From CAUZSN01 sp963582345 (GTDB lineage Bacteria > Planctomycetota > Planctomycetia > Planctomycetales > Planctomycetaceae): DNA of 24,275 nt. The stretch spans positions 1 to 24,275 of the forward strand of contig CAUZSN010000036.1 in assembly GCA_963582345.1 (NCBI GenBank), in the 5' to 3' direction. This document shows positions 6,744 through 15,355 of the stretch, in pieces (within the stretch, counting starts at the first letter, position 1; each line of letters begins with the position of its first letter). Both the position numbers and the translations under genes were made by a program. The notes below the pieces were generated by a model, which saw only the letters and a program-made list of their open reading frames with translations, searched no databases and was not told where the DNA came from.

Positions 6744-9131
6744 CTATCGATCGTTCGCAGTAAAGACTATCAGCACCTCAGTTTGCGAAACCACCGGCCA
6801 CTTCCCGTTCTTGTACACGATCGCTTTGACGGTAATACGAAACTCCCCCTTCAGTCGCGAATCCGCAACCGTGGCAATGCGAAGAATCCCATGTTTGCAA
6901 TCTGTGTCAAGGATCAAGGGTTCGGCTGAGAGCATGTCAGACAAATCATCGGGTACCACCAGCTTAATGTTTGCCGCTTCAGATAGCTTAGCGGAGCGTA
7001 CCACTTCGATCGGGACGTCGAACGAATCACCTGGCCGTATGTTCAAATCGTCAGCGGTGTGCGCAATCTTTAAGAGTGCGCCTTCAAGAATCATCGTCAC
7101 CCGAGCATTCGCATCCTTCGTTAGGTATCGTGATTTGCCTTTCGGATCATTAACACTTGCAACGGCCTGTACGGACATACGTGAGGTACGACCAGTTTCC
7201 AGCCATTCCGGCATAAAGCAAGGATACAAAACTCTTTCAACTCCCGGATGCGCAGAAATAATTGGACCGCGAATTCCCTGTCGATGCCCGCTTTGAATGG
7301 CCGCCATTTGCAGCATTACAGCGCCTGTGAATCCTTCATCACGTTTAATGATAAATTCAGCTGGATAGGTCGTTCCACAATGCACCACACGCTGCCGGTT
7401 CTGGTCAACCAATTCGATTGAGAAAGGCGCTTTCATCGTGGTCGTCAGCAAAGTGACCGAAATGTGCTTCTCCGATTGAGATCGCGGGCATAGGTTGCCG
7501 GCGGCGTCGGCTGTGGCGATGTGCGACACGATCTGCTCGCCAACTGTAGCGACTCCGATGGTCTTTATTACAGCGGCCAACGACGCGGCGTCTTTCACAG
7601 CTTCGATCGCAACCTTCAGCTCACTTGTTCCCTCAGCGATTTTCAGATCATCCGCCACTTGAATGCCATCCGGTATTCCTTCGATATGGACGGCAATGTC
7701 GTCTTTGAAACCGCCAAAGCGAATGGCTTTCACTAAAAATTCAGCCTTTCCATCAATCGGAACAGCGACTCGTTGCGGTGTAGTCAGCGAAAAATCTGCC
7801 GTAGGGCGTTGGACGACCAGTCGGTAGACGGCAACGGATGAGCCGGTACGACCAGAGTTGTCTGCAACGAGCAACGTATACAATCCATCGCTGGGTGTCA
7901 CAAACACGATCTCTGCGTCCAACGTGTCGTGCAGGTCATCGCTCATCGTCAATTGTTTTCCCTTGGGAGAGAGAATCTGCAGCGAAAGGTCGAGTTGAGT
8001 TCCGATCGCTTGTGACTGTGCTCTGATCCGCCAAGTTTCTCCCTTTTTTGCCTCAAAAATATAGCGATCTTTGCTAGCGTCCGTGCCAAGTACCCCCGTC
8101 ACCGCACCTGGAACTCTCAGCTTGCGATCTGGAAGTTCCGATTCGACCCTCTCAGGAAAATCACTCACAATCAGCGACACAGCCGGCGCCGTTCCAAACT
8201 CAGTTTGCAACCGATATACGAACCAGTTGTGAGGCGAATCATTCGGGAAAGCAACTACTCGTGCGACGGATTCTAGTTTGGCGGCGCCAGTTGCAACTCC
8301 GTAGCCGATGAACTCAATGCTTCGGCGTTCGCCACGTCGTGCGGCTGCTGGAACAGTCGCGAACACTCGCGGGCCTAGCGTCAGACTTAACCGGTAAACG
8401 AAAGCTCGATTCCCTCGAAAATCTACGTCATGCAGATGGATCTCATACTGTCGACCGGCTGTAACTGCGAATGTCAGAAACACGTCGATGCCTTCGGTGT
8501 CGGCGACGTCGGCAATGACGCGGCCGGATGAGTTGCACACTGTGAGCGTTCCATGAAAATTCGACCCAAGTCGTCGGGCCATCAACTCCACACTTACTTG
8601 TCCGGTTTTCTTAGCCGTGAACCGATAGCGGTCCACTTCAGCAATTTTTCGGAGACGTCCTGAGATCGTGACAGGTAACTCCTTAATTTGCTGCGGCTCA
8701 TTGCGACGACGATCCTCGACCACTTCCGATTGGTTCCCGATAATGAACACAGCCGTATCTGAAGATCCATTGGCATTGGCCACCTGCCAAAATACCGGAC
8801 CGGGTGGCATGTCGGATGGGATTTCGATGCGAGCTGGAATCTCGCGAGGTATCGGCAACGCCGCAGTCCGCCCTTTTGGACCAAACCAGTAGGGAGGTTC
8901 TGGAACAAAGAACTTGCCCGGCGGCCCAAGCACCATCAACTTTACTCGCGGGTCATGCACAAAGAATTGCATGTCGGGAGTAAAGTCATAACCACCTAGT
9001 TTTACATCGACTGTCGTGCCTATACGACCGCCGGGTGGATAGACGTATCCCAGTTCCGGTGCTTTTTGAGCAATCGCTTGAGAACTCAACATGAAAATTA
9101 GCAATATGCTTTGCAGGCAGTTGCTCTTCAT
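6744..9131 (-). CDS. Secreted PPC-domain (bacterial pre-peptidase) protein
   Basis: A large exported protein of about 795 residues with no catalytic domain recognised. A Sec signal peptide (SILLIFMLSSQAIA, cleavage before QKAPE) is followed by an N-terminal IPT/TIG-like region with a PPGGRIGTTVDV start. Two PPC-type beta domains lie at about 155-258 and 345-446 of the longest frame; both show the D-x-Y-x-F-x-A-K-K-G/T pattern (DRYRFTAKKT and DRYIFEAKKG). The rest is beta-rich. Such proteins are the usual third partner of DUF1549/DUF1501 genes in planctomycetes and are thought to act at the cell surface or periplasm, but no function is established. I prefer the ATG at 9131, which begins the signal peptide; an in-frame TTG at 9143 adds four residues. 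The gene follows the DUF1501 gene on the same strand by about 80 bases. Confidence 0.88.
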   Translation of the reverse strand: MKSNCLQSILLIFMLSSQAIAQKAPELGYVYPPGGRIGTTVDVKLGGYDFTPDMQFFVHDPRVKLMVLGPPGKFFVPEPPYWFGPKGRTAALPIPREIPARIEIPSDMPPGPVFWQVANANGSSDTAVFIIGNQSEVVEDRRRNEPQQIKELPVTISGRLRKIAEVDRYRFTAKKTGQVSVELMARRLGSNFHGTLTVCNSSGRVIADVADTEGIDVFLTFAVTAGRQYEIHLHDVDFRGNRAFVYRLSLTLGPRVFATVPAAARRGERRSIEFIGYGVATGAAKLESVARVVAFPNDSPHNWFVYRLQTEFGTAPAVSLIVSDFPERVESELPDRKLRVPGAVTGVLGTDASKDRYIFEAKKGETWRIRAQSQAIGTQLDLSLQILSPKGKQLTMSDDLHDTLDAEIVFVTPSDGLYTLLVADNSGRTGSSVAVYRLVVQRPTADFSLTTPQRVAVPIDGKAEFLVKAIRFGGFKDDIAVHIEGIPDGIQVADDLKIAEGTSELKVAIEAVKDAASLAAVIKTIGVATVGEQIVSHIATADAAGNLCPRSQSEKHISVTLLTTTMKAPFSIELVDQNRQRVVHCGTTYPAEFIIKRDEGFTGAVMLQMAAIQSGHRQGIRGPIISAHPGVERVLYPCFMPEWLETGRTSRMSVQAVASVNDPKGKSRYLTKDANARVTMILEGALLKIAHTADDLNIRPGDSFDVPIEVVRSAKLSEAANIKLVVPDDLSDMLSAEPLILDTDCKHGILRIATVADSRLKGEFRITVKAIVYKNGKWPVVSQTEVLIVFTANDR

Positions 9132-9214
9132 GTCGTCAGCCAAAAGTCTCGAGAATTATCTTTCGTATCGCCTCAGCCGGCCGCTAAATGGGATAAACGA
9201 TGCCAAACGTGAAA

Positions 9215-10576
9215 CTATGCGACCAGTTCGTCAATTACGTGACCATCTTTGACGATGGACACAGGACGACCGAGCAACGTTTGATAGGTCTTGTCACCGT
9301 CGATCCCCATCAGATGAAATATCGTCTGCAACAGGTCGCCAATGCCGTACGGTCGCGTGATGGGCTGGCTGGCTGTTTTGTCACTCTTGCCGATTACCAC
9401 ACCGCGCCGTGTGCCACCACCAGCAAAGATAACAGACTGACACTGTGACCAATGGTCACGGCCGGCGTTACTATTGATCTTTGGTGTACGGCCCATCTCG
9501 CCCATCATCACAACGAGTGTGTCATCCAGCAATCCACGCTGTTCCAGATCAGCTATCAAGGTAGAGAACGCGCGATCAGTGGGCGGGACCAGAGCTTTTT
9601 TGTGACTCGTAAAATTGTCGACGTGCGTATCCCAACTACCGTGGTCAATACTGACGAACCGGCAGCCTGCTTCGACCAGCCGACGGGCAAGTAGTGCGCA
9701 TTGGCCAATTGACGTGTGCCCGTACTGCTGCCGCAGCGATGCGGGTTCCATTTGGATTTGAAACGCCTTCTTTGCGTGCGGTGAGGTGATTAATTTGAAA
9801 GCCTTTTCGTAGTACGTCGACATCATCTTGGCTCGGCCTGTGAGCGTGTCGGTCGCACCGAGCCGTTCAGCTCCCTGCAATAGCTTTCGTCGCAAACGGA
9901 ACCGGCGGTTGCTGATATTCTTGTCCAGATTCATGTCTCGAACCTGAAAGTCTGGTTGGACGGGGTCGGTCTCAATTGTAAACGGGGCGTAGGCAGCGCC
10001 ATAGAATCCAGGGCCGCCGGGTCCCAGAGGATTGGGCATTTCGATGTAAGGCGGAACGCCCCCCTCCCTCATTCCGAGTTCTCGCGATACGATCGAACCG
10101 ATCGAAGGATACAGTTCGTTGTACGGCATTCCCTTGGCCTGACCGTCGCCGAAGTTGGGCGGGTAACCGGTCAGCACCCAATGGCGACCCGTCTGGTGGC
10201 CGTTGTCACGGTGGCTATGCGTTCGCAAAATGGAAAATTTATCAGTGACCTTAGCACAGTGTGGCAGCAGTTCACTGATGTATGTGCCGGGCACTGCAGA
10301 TGAAATCTGCTGGAAAGGTCCTCGGATTTCTTTTGGAGCACCGGGCTTCAAGTCCCACATATCGATGTGACTGGGCCCACCTTCCAGCATGAAGAATATG
10401 CAGGACGTAGCTTTTCTCCCTTGTGATACGGCAGCATTAGCTTCCAACTCGAGAATGTGAGGCAGTGTTAGCCCTCCGAACAATGCCGTTCTGCCAATCT
10501 GAAGAGCCTGCCGGCGTGTTACGCCGTCACAATAGTTGCCTGAGCTTTGGCTTAACTCGAATTTCAGCACGCTCAT
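9215..10576 (-). CDS. DUF1501 protein, Tat-exported, alkaline-phosphatase-like fold
   Basis: A 453-residue DUF1501 family protein, a sulfatase/alkaline-phosphatase-fold group greatly expanded in planctomycetes. A twin-arginine signal is visible near residues 20-45 (TRRQALQIGRTALFGGLTLP), implying folded export. Family motifs include MLEGGPSHIDMWDLKPGAP near 62-80, HGSWDTHVDNF in the second half, and MMGEMGRTPKINSNAGRDHW, which supplies likely metal ligands. The substrate is unknown. The longest frame starts at the ATG at 10576, but the Shine-Dalgarno touches that ATG with no spacing; GTG at 10570 (protein starting LKFELSQ after the initiator) has ideal spacing and may be the true start. It lies 3 bases after the DUF1549/DUF1553 stop codon, so the two are probably translationally coupled. 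Confidence 0.93.
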   Translation of the reverse strand: MSVLKFELSQSSGNYCDGVTRRQALQIGRTALFGGLTLPHILELEANAAVSQGRKATSCIFFMLEGGPSHIDMWDLKPGAPKEIRGPFQQISSAVPGTYISELLPHCAKVTDKFSILRTHSHRDNGHQTGRHWVLTGYPPNFGDGQAKGMPYNELYPSIGSIVSRELGMREGGVPPYIEMPNPLGPGGPGFYGAAYAPFTIETDPVQPDFQVRDMNLDKNISNRRFRLRRKLLQGAERLGATDTLTGRAKMMSTYYEKAFKLITSPHAKKAFQIQMEPASLRQQYGHTSIGQCALLARRLVEAGCRFVSIDHGSWDTHVDNFTSHKKALVPPTDRAFSTLIADLEQRGLLDDTLVVMMGEMGRTPKINSNAGRDHWSQCQSVIFAGGGTRRGVVIGKSDKTASQPITRPYGIGDLLQTIFHLMGIDGDKTYQTLLGRPVSIVKDGHVIDELVA

Positions 10577-10581
10577 CTCCT
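10577..10581 (-). promoter_or_regulatory. Shine-Dalgarno deciding the DUF1501 start (GTG at 10570)
   Basis: The minus strand reads TAGGAGATGAGCGTG. The first TAG is the stop codon of the upstream gene and AGGAG overlaps it. The ATG follows with zero spacing, whereas the in-frame GTG lies 6 bases downstream of AGGAG. Spacing rules favour GTG, giving a 451-residue product. Confidence 0.55.
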
Positions 10582-13018
10582 AATGGTTGTAGATAAATTC
10601 CTTCGTATTCAGCAGCACCCATAGGATGTCTTCTGCCGCCGTTTGCCGACTGCCGCCCGATTCGACGAATGCTTGCATCATCAAAGCTCGTTCCTTTTCA
10701 GTCGGAATCCGCGAAACGGTGGATAGGTAAAGTTCCTCGACAATCGATTGAGGAGACATGTCGGAATCCGCCAGTTTGCGAGCCTGGCCGTTTCGATGAC
10801 GGATTTTCCGCATAGTCTCGGGGGAATTCATCAGGTGCAAGGCCTGGGCAATGCTGGGATCGTTGCCTCGCTCGCATTCACAGACGCTCACACGCTGCGG
10901 ACGACCAAAAATGCGGAAAAAATATGACGGCATTCTGTTATCCCAGATCTGGATAGCTCGAAAACCAACGGGCCAGCCATTAAATTCTTCCGGCACGTCT
11001 GTCGCTTGACAAATTGCGTCCAGCAACACTTCCGCTGGCAGCGCTTTCCACGCGGCGTGCGAGAAGTTCTGATTGTCGAGAGCATTGGATTCATTCGAAT
11101 GCGAACTGAGTTGGTAAACACGCGAGTTAAGCAGCGTACGTGTGAACGCCTTAATGTCAAAATGCAGATCGATCAAGTGTTGCGATAGTGCGTTGAGCAG
11201 TGGTTCGTTTGTGGCCGGGTTGGTCGCCCGTATGTCATCAATCGGCTCGACGAGCCCCCTGCCGAAGTAATGCCCCCACAAGCGGTTCACGATAACCCTC
11301 GAAAAGAACGGATTATTTGGCGCCACCATCCAGTCAACCAACGCTTCTCGGCGGTCAGAATAAGCGCTGAAATCGGCGTGTTCAGCACCTAGAGCGGCAG
11401 TGGGTACAATCTGGTCGGTGTGTGGTTGCTTTAAATCATTACCTGGCTGAAGAACTATCTTTTTCCCACCGTTAGGAACACTTTTACGTGCGATGCCTGT
11501 GAAGAAACCGGCAAAAGCGTAGTAGTCATCTTGTGACCACTTCTCGAATGGATGATGGTGACACTGGGCACATTCGATGCGGGCACCCAGAAAAAGCTGG
11601 CTGACGGACCGGCCGGCCAACTCGGGGTTATCCAATACCTGAAAGAAGGACGCAGGACCTTCGGCAAGCATATTGCCACGAGCGGTGACGATCGCGTGAA
11701 CGAACTGGTCGTACGGCGTGTTTTTCTTCAACTGCCGCCGCAGCCATCGTGTCATAGCGACCGCTCCTTGGGGTGAGATCTTTGCCTGGTCGATTCGAAG
11801 CATGTCAGACCAACGCATCGTCCAATAGTCGGCGTACTCATCTCGTTCGAGTAACTGGTCGATGAGCCGGCTATGTTTATCAGCGACTGAGTTGGTAACA
11901 AACTCACGCACTTCCGCTGATGTCGGTAGCGTGCCAATCGTGTCTAAGTAGACGCGGCGCAGAAATAGTGTGTCATGCGCTGGTTCACTCGGCTCAATAC
12001 CCAGCTGCTGGAGCTTGTCCCACACCAGACGATCAATAAAATTTGATTCCGGTGGCCGCTCGAAGCGCACGCCGGGACGTGGCAATGTCACGCGACAAAC
12101 AGCGACATGACCTAAATATCGGACAAGAATGACCGCCTCCCCTGGAATGTCGCCGGCCTGAATTAACCCACGATGGTCGACCGTGGCGATCGCACTAGCA
12201 TTTGATTCATAGTGAGCCTCGACCGTCACACACCGTTGGTTGGCGTCCTCGTCGACCGCAGTGACTTTTAGTTGTTGCATAACACCTGCAAGCAGGATCT
12301 GTTCTTGCGGTTCCACGTCAATCGCGATTGCTGGTTTGATCCGCTGGTCCGGATCGTCCTGCCCGGCATCCAATTGAGCTCCTTCAGCAATCCAGCGGCG
12401 CAATCGTCGGTAATGCAGACTACTTGGTTGAATCCGTAGACCACCACCATGCGGCATTGCCCCCGCAGGCTTGCGTAAAATTAGGCTGCGCTCGGGATTT
12501 ACGATCAAGATCCGCCCTCCTCGCCGTTCCTTGACCAGCGCCGTGTGGTCAGCGACCGGATCAAATCCAAATACGCTCAGTTTGAAGCCGTTCTGTCCTT
12601 CGGCCTTGCCATGGCAACTTCCGGAGTTACATCCGGACTTGGTCAAAATTGGGATGATTTCGTGACGAAAGGAGACCGGTGACGGCTGCTTGATGCCCGT
12701 CACTTGTACCGGCACTCGAAGCTCAATGTTACCGGCCTGAACAATGATCTGCGTAAACCCTTCGGTCAGAGCCTGGATTAATCCATCAGCGGCGATGGTG
12801 GCGATCTTGGGACGAGTGACCTCGTAGGTCACCTGTCGCGTTAGATCCAACGTGCGTCCATCTTTGATGGCGGTGACCAACAACTGTTGCGACGATTCGG
12901 GACTGTTCAGAGTTATTGGTAGCGGGCTGATGCGGAATTCAGCGGCAAACGATGTCTTAGTGCTGAAGGCCCATAACACAAACGCAACTAGTGCAATGGA
13001 TAATGAAGTACTGCGCAT
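10580..13018 (-). CDS. Big2 / DUF1549 / DUF1553 planctomycete cytochrome-like secreted protein
   Basis: An 812-residue exported protein. A Sec signal peptide (LSIALVAFVLWAFSTKTSFA) is followed by a bacterial Ig-like (Big2) domain at about 30-108. A PSCyt-like segment carries CNSGSCH at 130-136, a C-x4-C-H form of the haem-attachment motif. A second Ig-like stretch lies at about 230-312. DUF1549 spans about 325-530 and contains a normal C-x2-C-H motif, CAQCH, at 483-487. DUF1553 spans about 555-800 (NRLWGHYFGRGLVEP near 578). Both motifs could bind c-type haem, but this is not proven for the family. The function is unknown; it is nearly always paired with a DUF1501 gene, as here. The ATG at 13018 has GAGGAA about 6-7 bases upstream and the gene leads a three-gene operon. 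Confidence 0.94.
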   Translation of the reverse strand: MRSTSLSIALVAFVLWAFSTKTSFAAEFRISPLPITLNSPESSQQLLVTAIKDGRTLDLTRQVTYEVTRPKIATIAADGLIQALTEGFTQIIVQAGNIELRVPVQVTGIKQPSPVSFRHEIIPILTKSGCNSGSCHGKAEGQNGFKLSVFGFDPVADHTALVKERRGGRILIVNPERSLILRKPAGAMPHGGGLRIQPSSLHYRRLRRWIAEGAQLDAGQDDPDQRIKPAIAIDVEPQEQILLAGVMQQLKVTAVDEDANQRCVTVEAHYESNASAIATVDHRGLIQAGDIPGEAVILVRYLGHVAVCRVTLPRPGVRFERPPESNFIDRLVWDKLQQLGIEPSEPAHDTLFLRRVYLDTIGTLPTSAEVREFVTNSVADKHSRLIDQLLERDEYADYWTMRWSDMLRIDQAKISPQGAVAMTRWLRRQLKKNTPYDQFVHAIVTARGNMLAEGPASFFQVLDNPELAGRSVSQLFLGARIECAQCHHHPFEKWSQDDYYAFAGFFTGIARKSVPNGGKKIVLQPGNDLKQPHTDQIVPTAALGAEHADFSAYSDRREALVDWMVAPNNPFFSRVIVNRLWGHYFGRGLVEPIDDIRATNPATNEPLLNALSQHLIDLHFDIKAFTRTLLNSRVYQLSSHSNESNALDNQNFSHAAWKALPAEVLLDAICQATDVPEEFNGWPVGFRAIQIWDNRMPSYFFRIFGRPQRVSVCECERGNDPSIAQALHLMNSPETMRKIRHRNGQARKLADSDMSPQSIVEELYLSTVSRIPTEKERALMMQAFVESGGSRQTAAEDILWVLLNTKEFIYNH

Positions 13019-13040
13019 TGGTTATTTCCTCAATAATTCA

Positions 13041-13070
13041 ATGATATCCATTTGACAAATGGGACGTCAA
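13041..13070 (-). promoter_or_regulatory. Predicted sigma70 promoter of the DUF1549-DUF1501-PPC operon
   Basis: On the minus strand TTGACG (13070-13065) is separated by 18 bases from TATCAT (13046-13041); each box matches the consensus in 5 of 6 positions. Transcription would begin near 13034, giving a leader of about 15 bases that still includes the GAGGAA ribosome binding site at 13025-13030. Confidence 0.5.
13048..13062. promoter_or_regulatory. Perfect palindrome inside the promoter spacer, candidate operator
   Basis: CCATTTG-A-CAAATGG is a perfect 7-bp inverted repeat around one central base, centred on 13055. It fits within the -35/-10 spacer. A second overlapping repeat, TTTGAC (13051-13056) and GTCAAA (13066-13071), runs into the -35 box. 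Dimeric regulators bind such sites; no regulator gene is nearby. Confidence 0.45.
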
Positions 13071-13231
13071 ACAGAAAATCTGGAAAAATATTGATAGGAA
13101 ATGAAGTCGGTATTTCTCGGAATCCGTTTCCGATGCGATGGTCCAAAGTAAGTTGAATGCGCACGTGCAGTCTGCGGTCAAAAACTTAATGAACGCGATG
13201 GGCTAGGCCGTGTGAACAAAGGATTTTCGAT

Positions 13232-14836
13232 TCAAGCGGCACGACGGTTCGAGGCCGGTGTGTTTGCAGTTTGTCTGTGTGTCGTCAAAACCGAACTGAG
13301 GGGCAGGCGTGGCGAGCACGTGGCATCGACGGGTGATGTGACCGTTAGACTGTCGACGTGAGGTTTATGGTCTATTCGAACCTGCCAGTATTGGCAGAAT
13401 GTGTGGAACACATGGAACAAGTCATCGAGCCGTTGTCGGTCCACTTGATCGGGCGCAGCACCGAAAGCGATCAATGACGTCCACATTCCGGCCCCTCGTG
13501 GGACTGAATACGTAAAATGCCACTGAGTTCCTTCGTTGTCCACATCTCGACCAGTCTGCCAATTAAGCTTCGCGCGGATCTCGTGTGTTTGTTTGTTCCA
13601 ACAGGCGAATTCCAGTTCATGCCCTCCCATATCTTGAACGCGACGGCAGACTTCGTTCCAGAACTCAGTTGGTTCTCCGTGATCGGAATTGTCAAGTCGT
13701 GTCAGCAACAATCTGGTCCTTAGAACACCTGACGTTTCGGCAAGCAGCGAACTGACAGCCTGAATGTGCCGGTAGAACAGCATCATTTCGTCATAACCAA
13801 AAATGCGTCCCGCGATCAACAGGCCAAGAATGAAAACGCATAGACCGATGGCGATTAAGTCACTTTCCAAAAAAACCGAAACCAGAGCAACAGCTGCCAT
13901 CACTAGACTCAACGCAAGTATTGCCGCAAGAGATGTGGTGCGACTGAACCCTCGATCCAGCAGACAATGATGAATATGGCCCCGATCTGCTGCGCCGATT
14001 GCCGCGCCTTTCAAATGTCGCCGGACAATGGCCACAGCAGTATCGAAGATGGGCACCCCCAACAGAACTAACGGGACAGCCAGTGTGAAACACGTAGCAG
14101 TTTTAAGTGAGGCTTCAATCGACAGCGCGCCAATTAAGAAACCGATCATCAGACTGCCCGAATCTCCGAGGAAGATTTTCGCGGGCGGCCAGTTGTGTAC
14201 CAGAAATCCAATTAGACAACCGCCCAGGATCAGCGCCACAGCGGCTGCCCCGAAGTGTTCACCAAAGACGGCCAGGGCCGCTAGTGTCAGGCTGACCACG
14301 ACCCCAATCGCACCGGCCAGTCCGTCCAGCCCGTCAATCAAGTTGATGATGTTGACACAGGCAACCAGCCAAAACAACGTAAAGGGGATTGAGAGCAAAC
14401 CCAGTCGGAACTCATTTCCAAACAGATGGATCAGGTCGACTGAGTTGGCACCGATCACAAAGGGCAAACCAGCGACAATCTGGAGCAGCAATTTGTATCG
14501 TGGCGGCAAGGCCCGTTTGTCGTCCCACAGTCCGAGTAAACAATACAAACTACCACTAATTCCCAGCATGGGTAGAATTGCGCTTAGACGTGGATCATCG
14601 ACGAGCCATCGCAGACCAATGAAATTCGCAACGAATAACGTCAATAGGAAGGAACCGTAAACAGCGAGGCCGCCCATGAGCGGAATTGGGCACTCGTGCG
14701 CCTTGTGACTGTCGTTTGGTTGATCGACGAATCCGAAGCGTCTGGCCAATACCCGAGCCACAGCGGTCAGAGCGCAGCTTGATATGAGCGCAAACAGAAC
14801 GATTCCTACCAACGGCCACAGTGTGCTATGCAGCAT
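13232..14836 (-). CDS. WecA/MraY-family undecaprenyl-phosphate sugar-1-phosphate transferase with soluble C-terminal extension
   Basis: A membrane enzyme that would transfer a HexNAc-1-phosphate, probably GlcNAc-1-P, from a UDP-sugar to undecaprenyl phosphate. That starts O-antigen or other envelope glycans. About ten or eleven membrane helices fill residues 1-345. Family residues are present: WDDK at 104-107, NLIDGLDGLAG at 164-174, FLGDSGS at 222-228 and the RGHIHH loop at 285-290, which marks the WecA/TagO branch rather than MraY. Residues about 350-534 form a soluble, probably cytoplasmic, extension ending in a low-complexity Ser/Thr-rich tail; typical WecA proteins are about 350-370 residues. 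The ATG at 14836 has only a weak GGTGAAAG-like element. A good promoter lies about 120 bases upstream. The sugar specificity is inferred. Confidence 0.9.
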   Translation of the reverse strand: MLHSTLWPLVGIVLFALISSCALTAVARVLARRFGFVDQPNDSHKAHECPIPLMGGLAVYGSFLLTLFVANFIGLRWLVDDPRLSAILPMLGISGSLYCLLGLWDDKRALPPRYKLLLQIVAGLPFVIGANSVDLIHLFGNEFRLGLLSIPFTLFWLVACVNIINLIDGLDGLAGAIGVVVSLTLAALAVFGEHFGAAAVALILGGCLIGFLVHNWPPAKIFLGDSGSLMIGFLIGALSIEASLKTATCFTLAVPLVLLGVPIFDTAVAIVRRHLKGAAIGAADRGHIHHCLLDRGFSRTTSLAAILALSLVMAAVALVSVFLESDLIAIGLCVFILGLLIAGRIFGYDEMMLFYRHIQAVSSLLAETSGVLRTRLLLTRLDNSDHGEPTEFWNEVCRRVQDMGGHELEFACWNKQTHEIRAKLNWQTGRDVDNEGTQWHFTYSVPRGAGMWTSLIAFGAAPDQVDRQRLDDLFHVFHTFCQYWQVRIDHKPHVDSLTVTSPVDATCSPRLPLSSVLTTHRQTANTPASNRRAA

Positions 14837-14958
14837 TAGGCGTATTTGACTTTCACCCGGGAAACCGAAGTGAATCTGCGAGAATTCGCCTGGCTCGAGG
14901 CTCGACGACAGAGGTCAGGTACGAGACGGTCGACGAGAAAATCTAGAGGATTTTGCGG

Positions 14959-14986
14959 AGTATAGCGATCTAAGACGGCGGGTCAA
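14959..14986 (-). promoter_or_regulatory. Predicted sigma70 promoter of the WecA-like gene
   Basis: On the minus strand TTGACC (14986-14981) and TATACT (14964-14959) are separated by 16 bases; each matches consensus in 5 of 6 positions. The start point would fall near 14952, leaving a leader of about 115 bases before the ATG at 14836. Confidence 0.55.
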
Positions 14987-15082
14987 GACTACGTTTTACA
15001 AACCTTGAAATGTGGTACTTCATCGATGATTTTTGTGTGTTACTCAACACGGAGTCAGTAGATCAATACTTTGTGACAACTG

Positions 15083-15355
15083 ATGACCGAACCTCGTGAT
15101 CGTCATCCTGTGTTAATTCTCGGAGCTGGTATCAACGGCAGTTGTATTGCGCGTGAATTAGTGCTGAACGGTGTTCCGGTTTACTTGGTTGACAAGGGCG
15201 ACATTTGCAGCGGTACGACGTCTCGATCATCCCAATTGATTCATGACGGTTTGCGAATAATCCAGGCTACAGGGGGTGAGGTCGCTCACGGAACAAAATC
15301 TGTTAGGTCTTTTAGACCGTCCCTGTCGGCCTGGAAAATCCAGAGCTATAACTGT
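15083..15355 (+). pseudogene. Remnant of a GlpD-type FAD-dependent glycerol-3-phosphate dehydrogenase
   Basis: The first 60 or so codons match the N-terminus of FAD-dependent glycerol-3-phosphate dehydrogenases. The Rossmann motif LILGAGINGSCIARELVLNG is followed by LVDKGDICSGTTSRSSQLIH, where intact enzymes have a GD-x-x-SGTSSRSSKLIHGGLRYLE-like sequence. Here HGG has become HDG and similarity stops after GLR. A run of five G at 15272-15276 marks a likely frameshift: reading in the next frame gives SLTEQNLLGLLDRP, which resembles the following helix of the family. Intact enzymes are about 500 residues or more; this open frame is 116 residues and runs into the 3' end of the oppositely oriented M42 gene. 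The fold's substrate domain is missing, so it cannot be a working dehydrogenase. A small independent protein is unlikely. Confidence 0.75.

Noticed and set aside
14028..14660. Plus-strand 210-codon open frame
   Set aside because: Entirely antisense to the membrane core of the WecA-like gene; the composition is that of a complement of hydrophobic codons.
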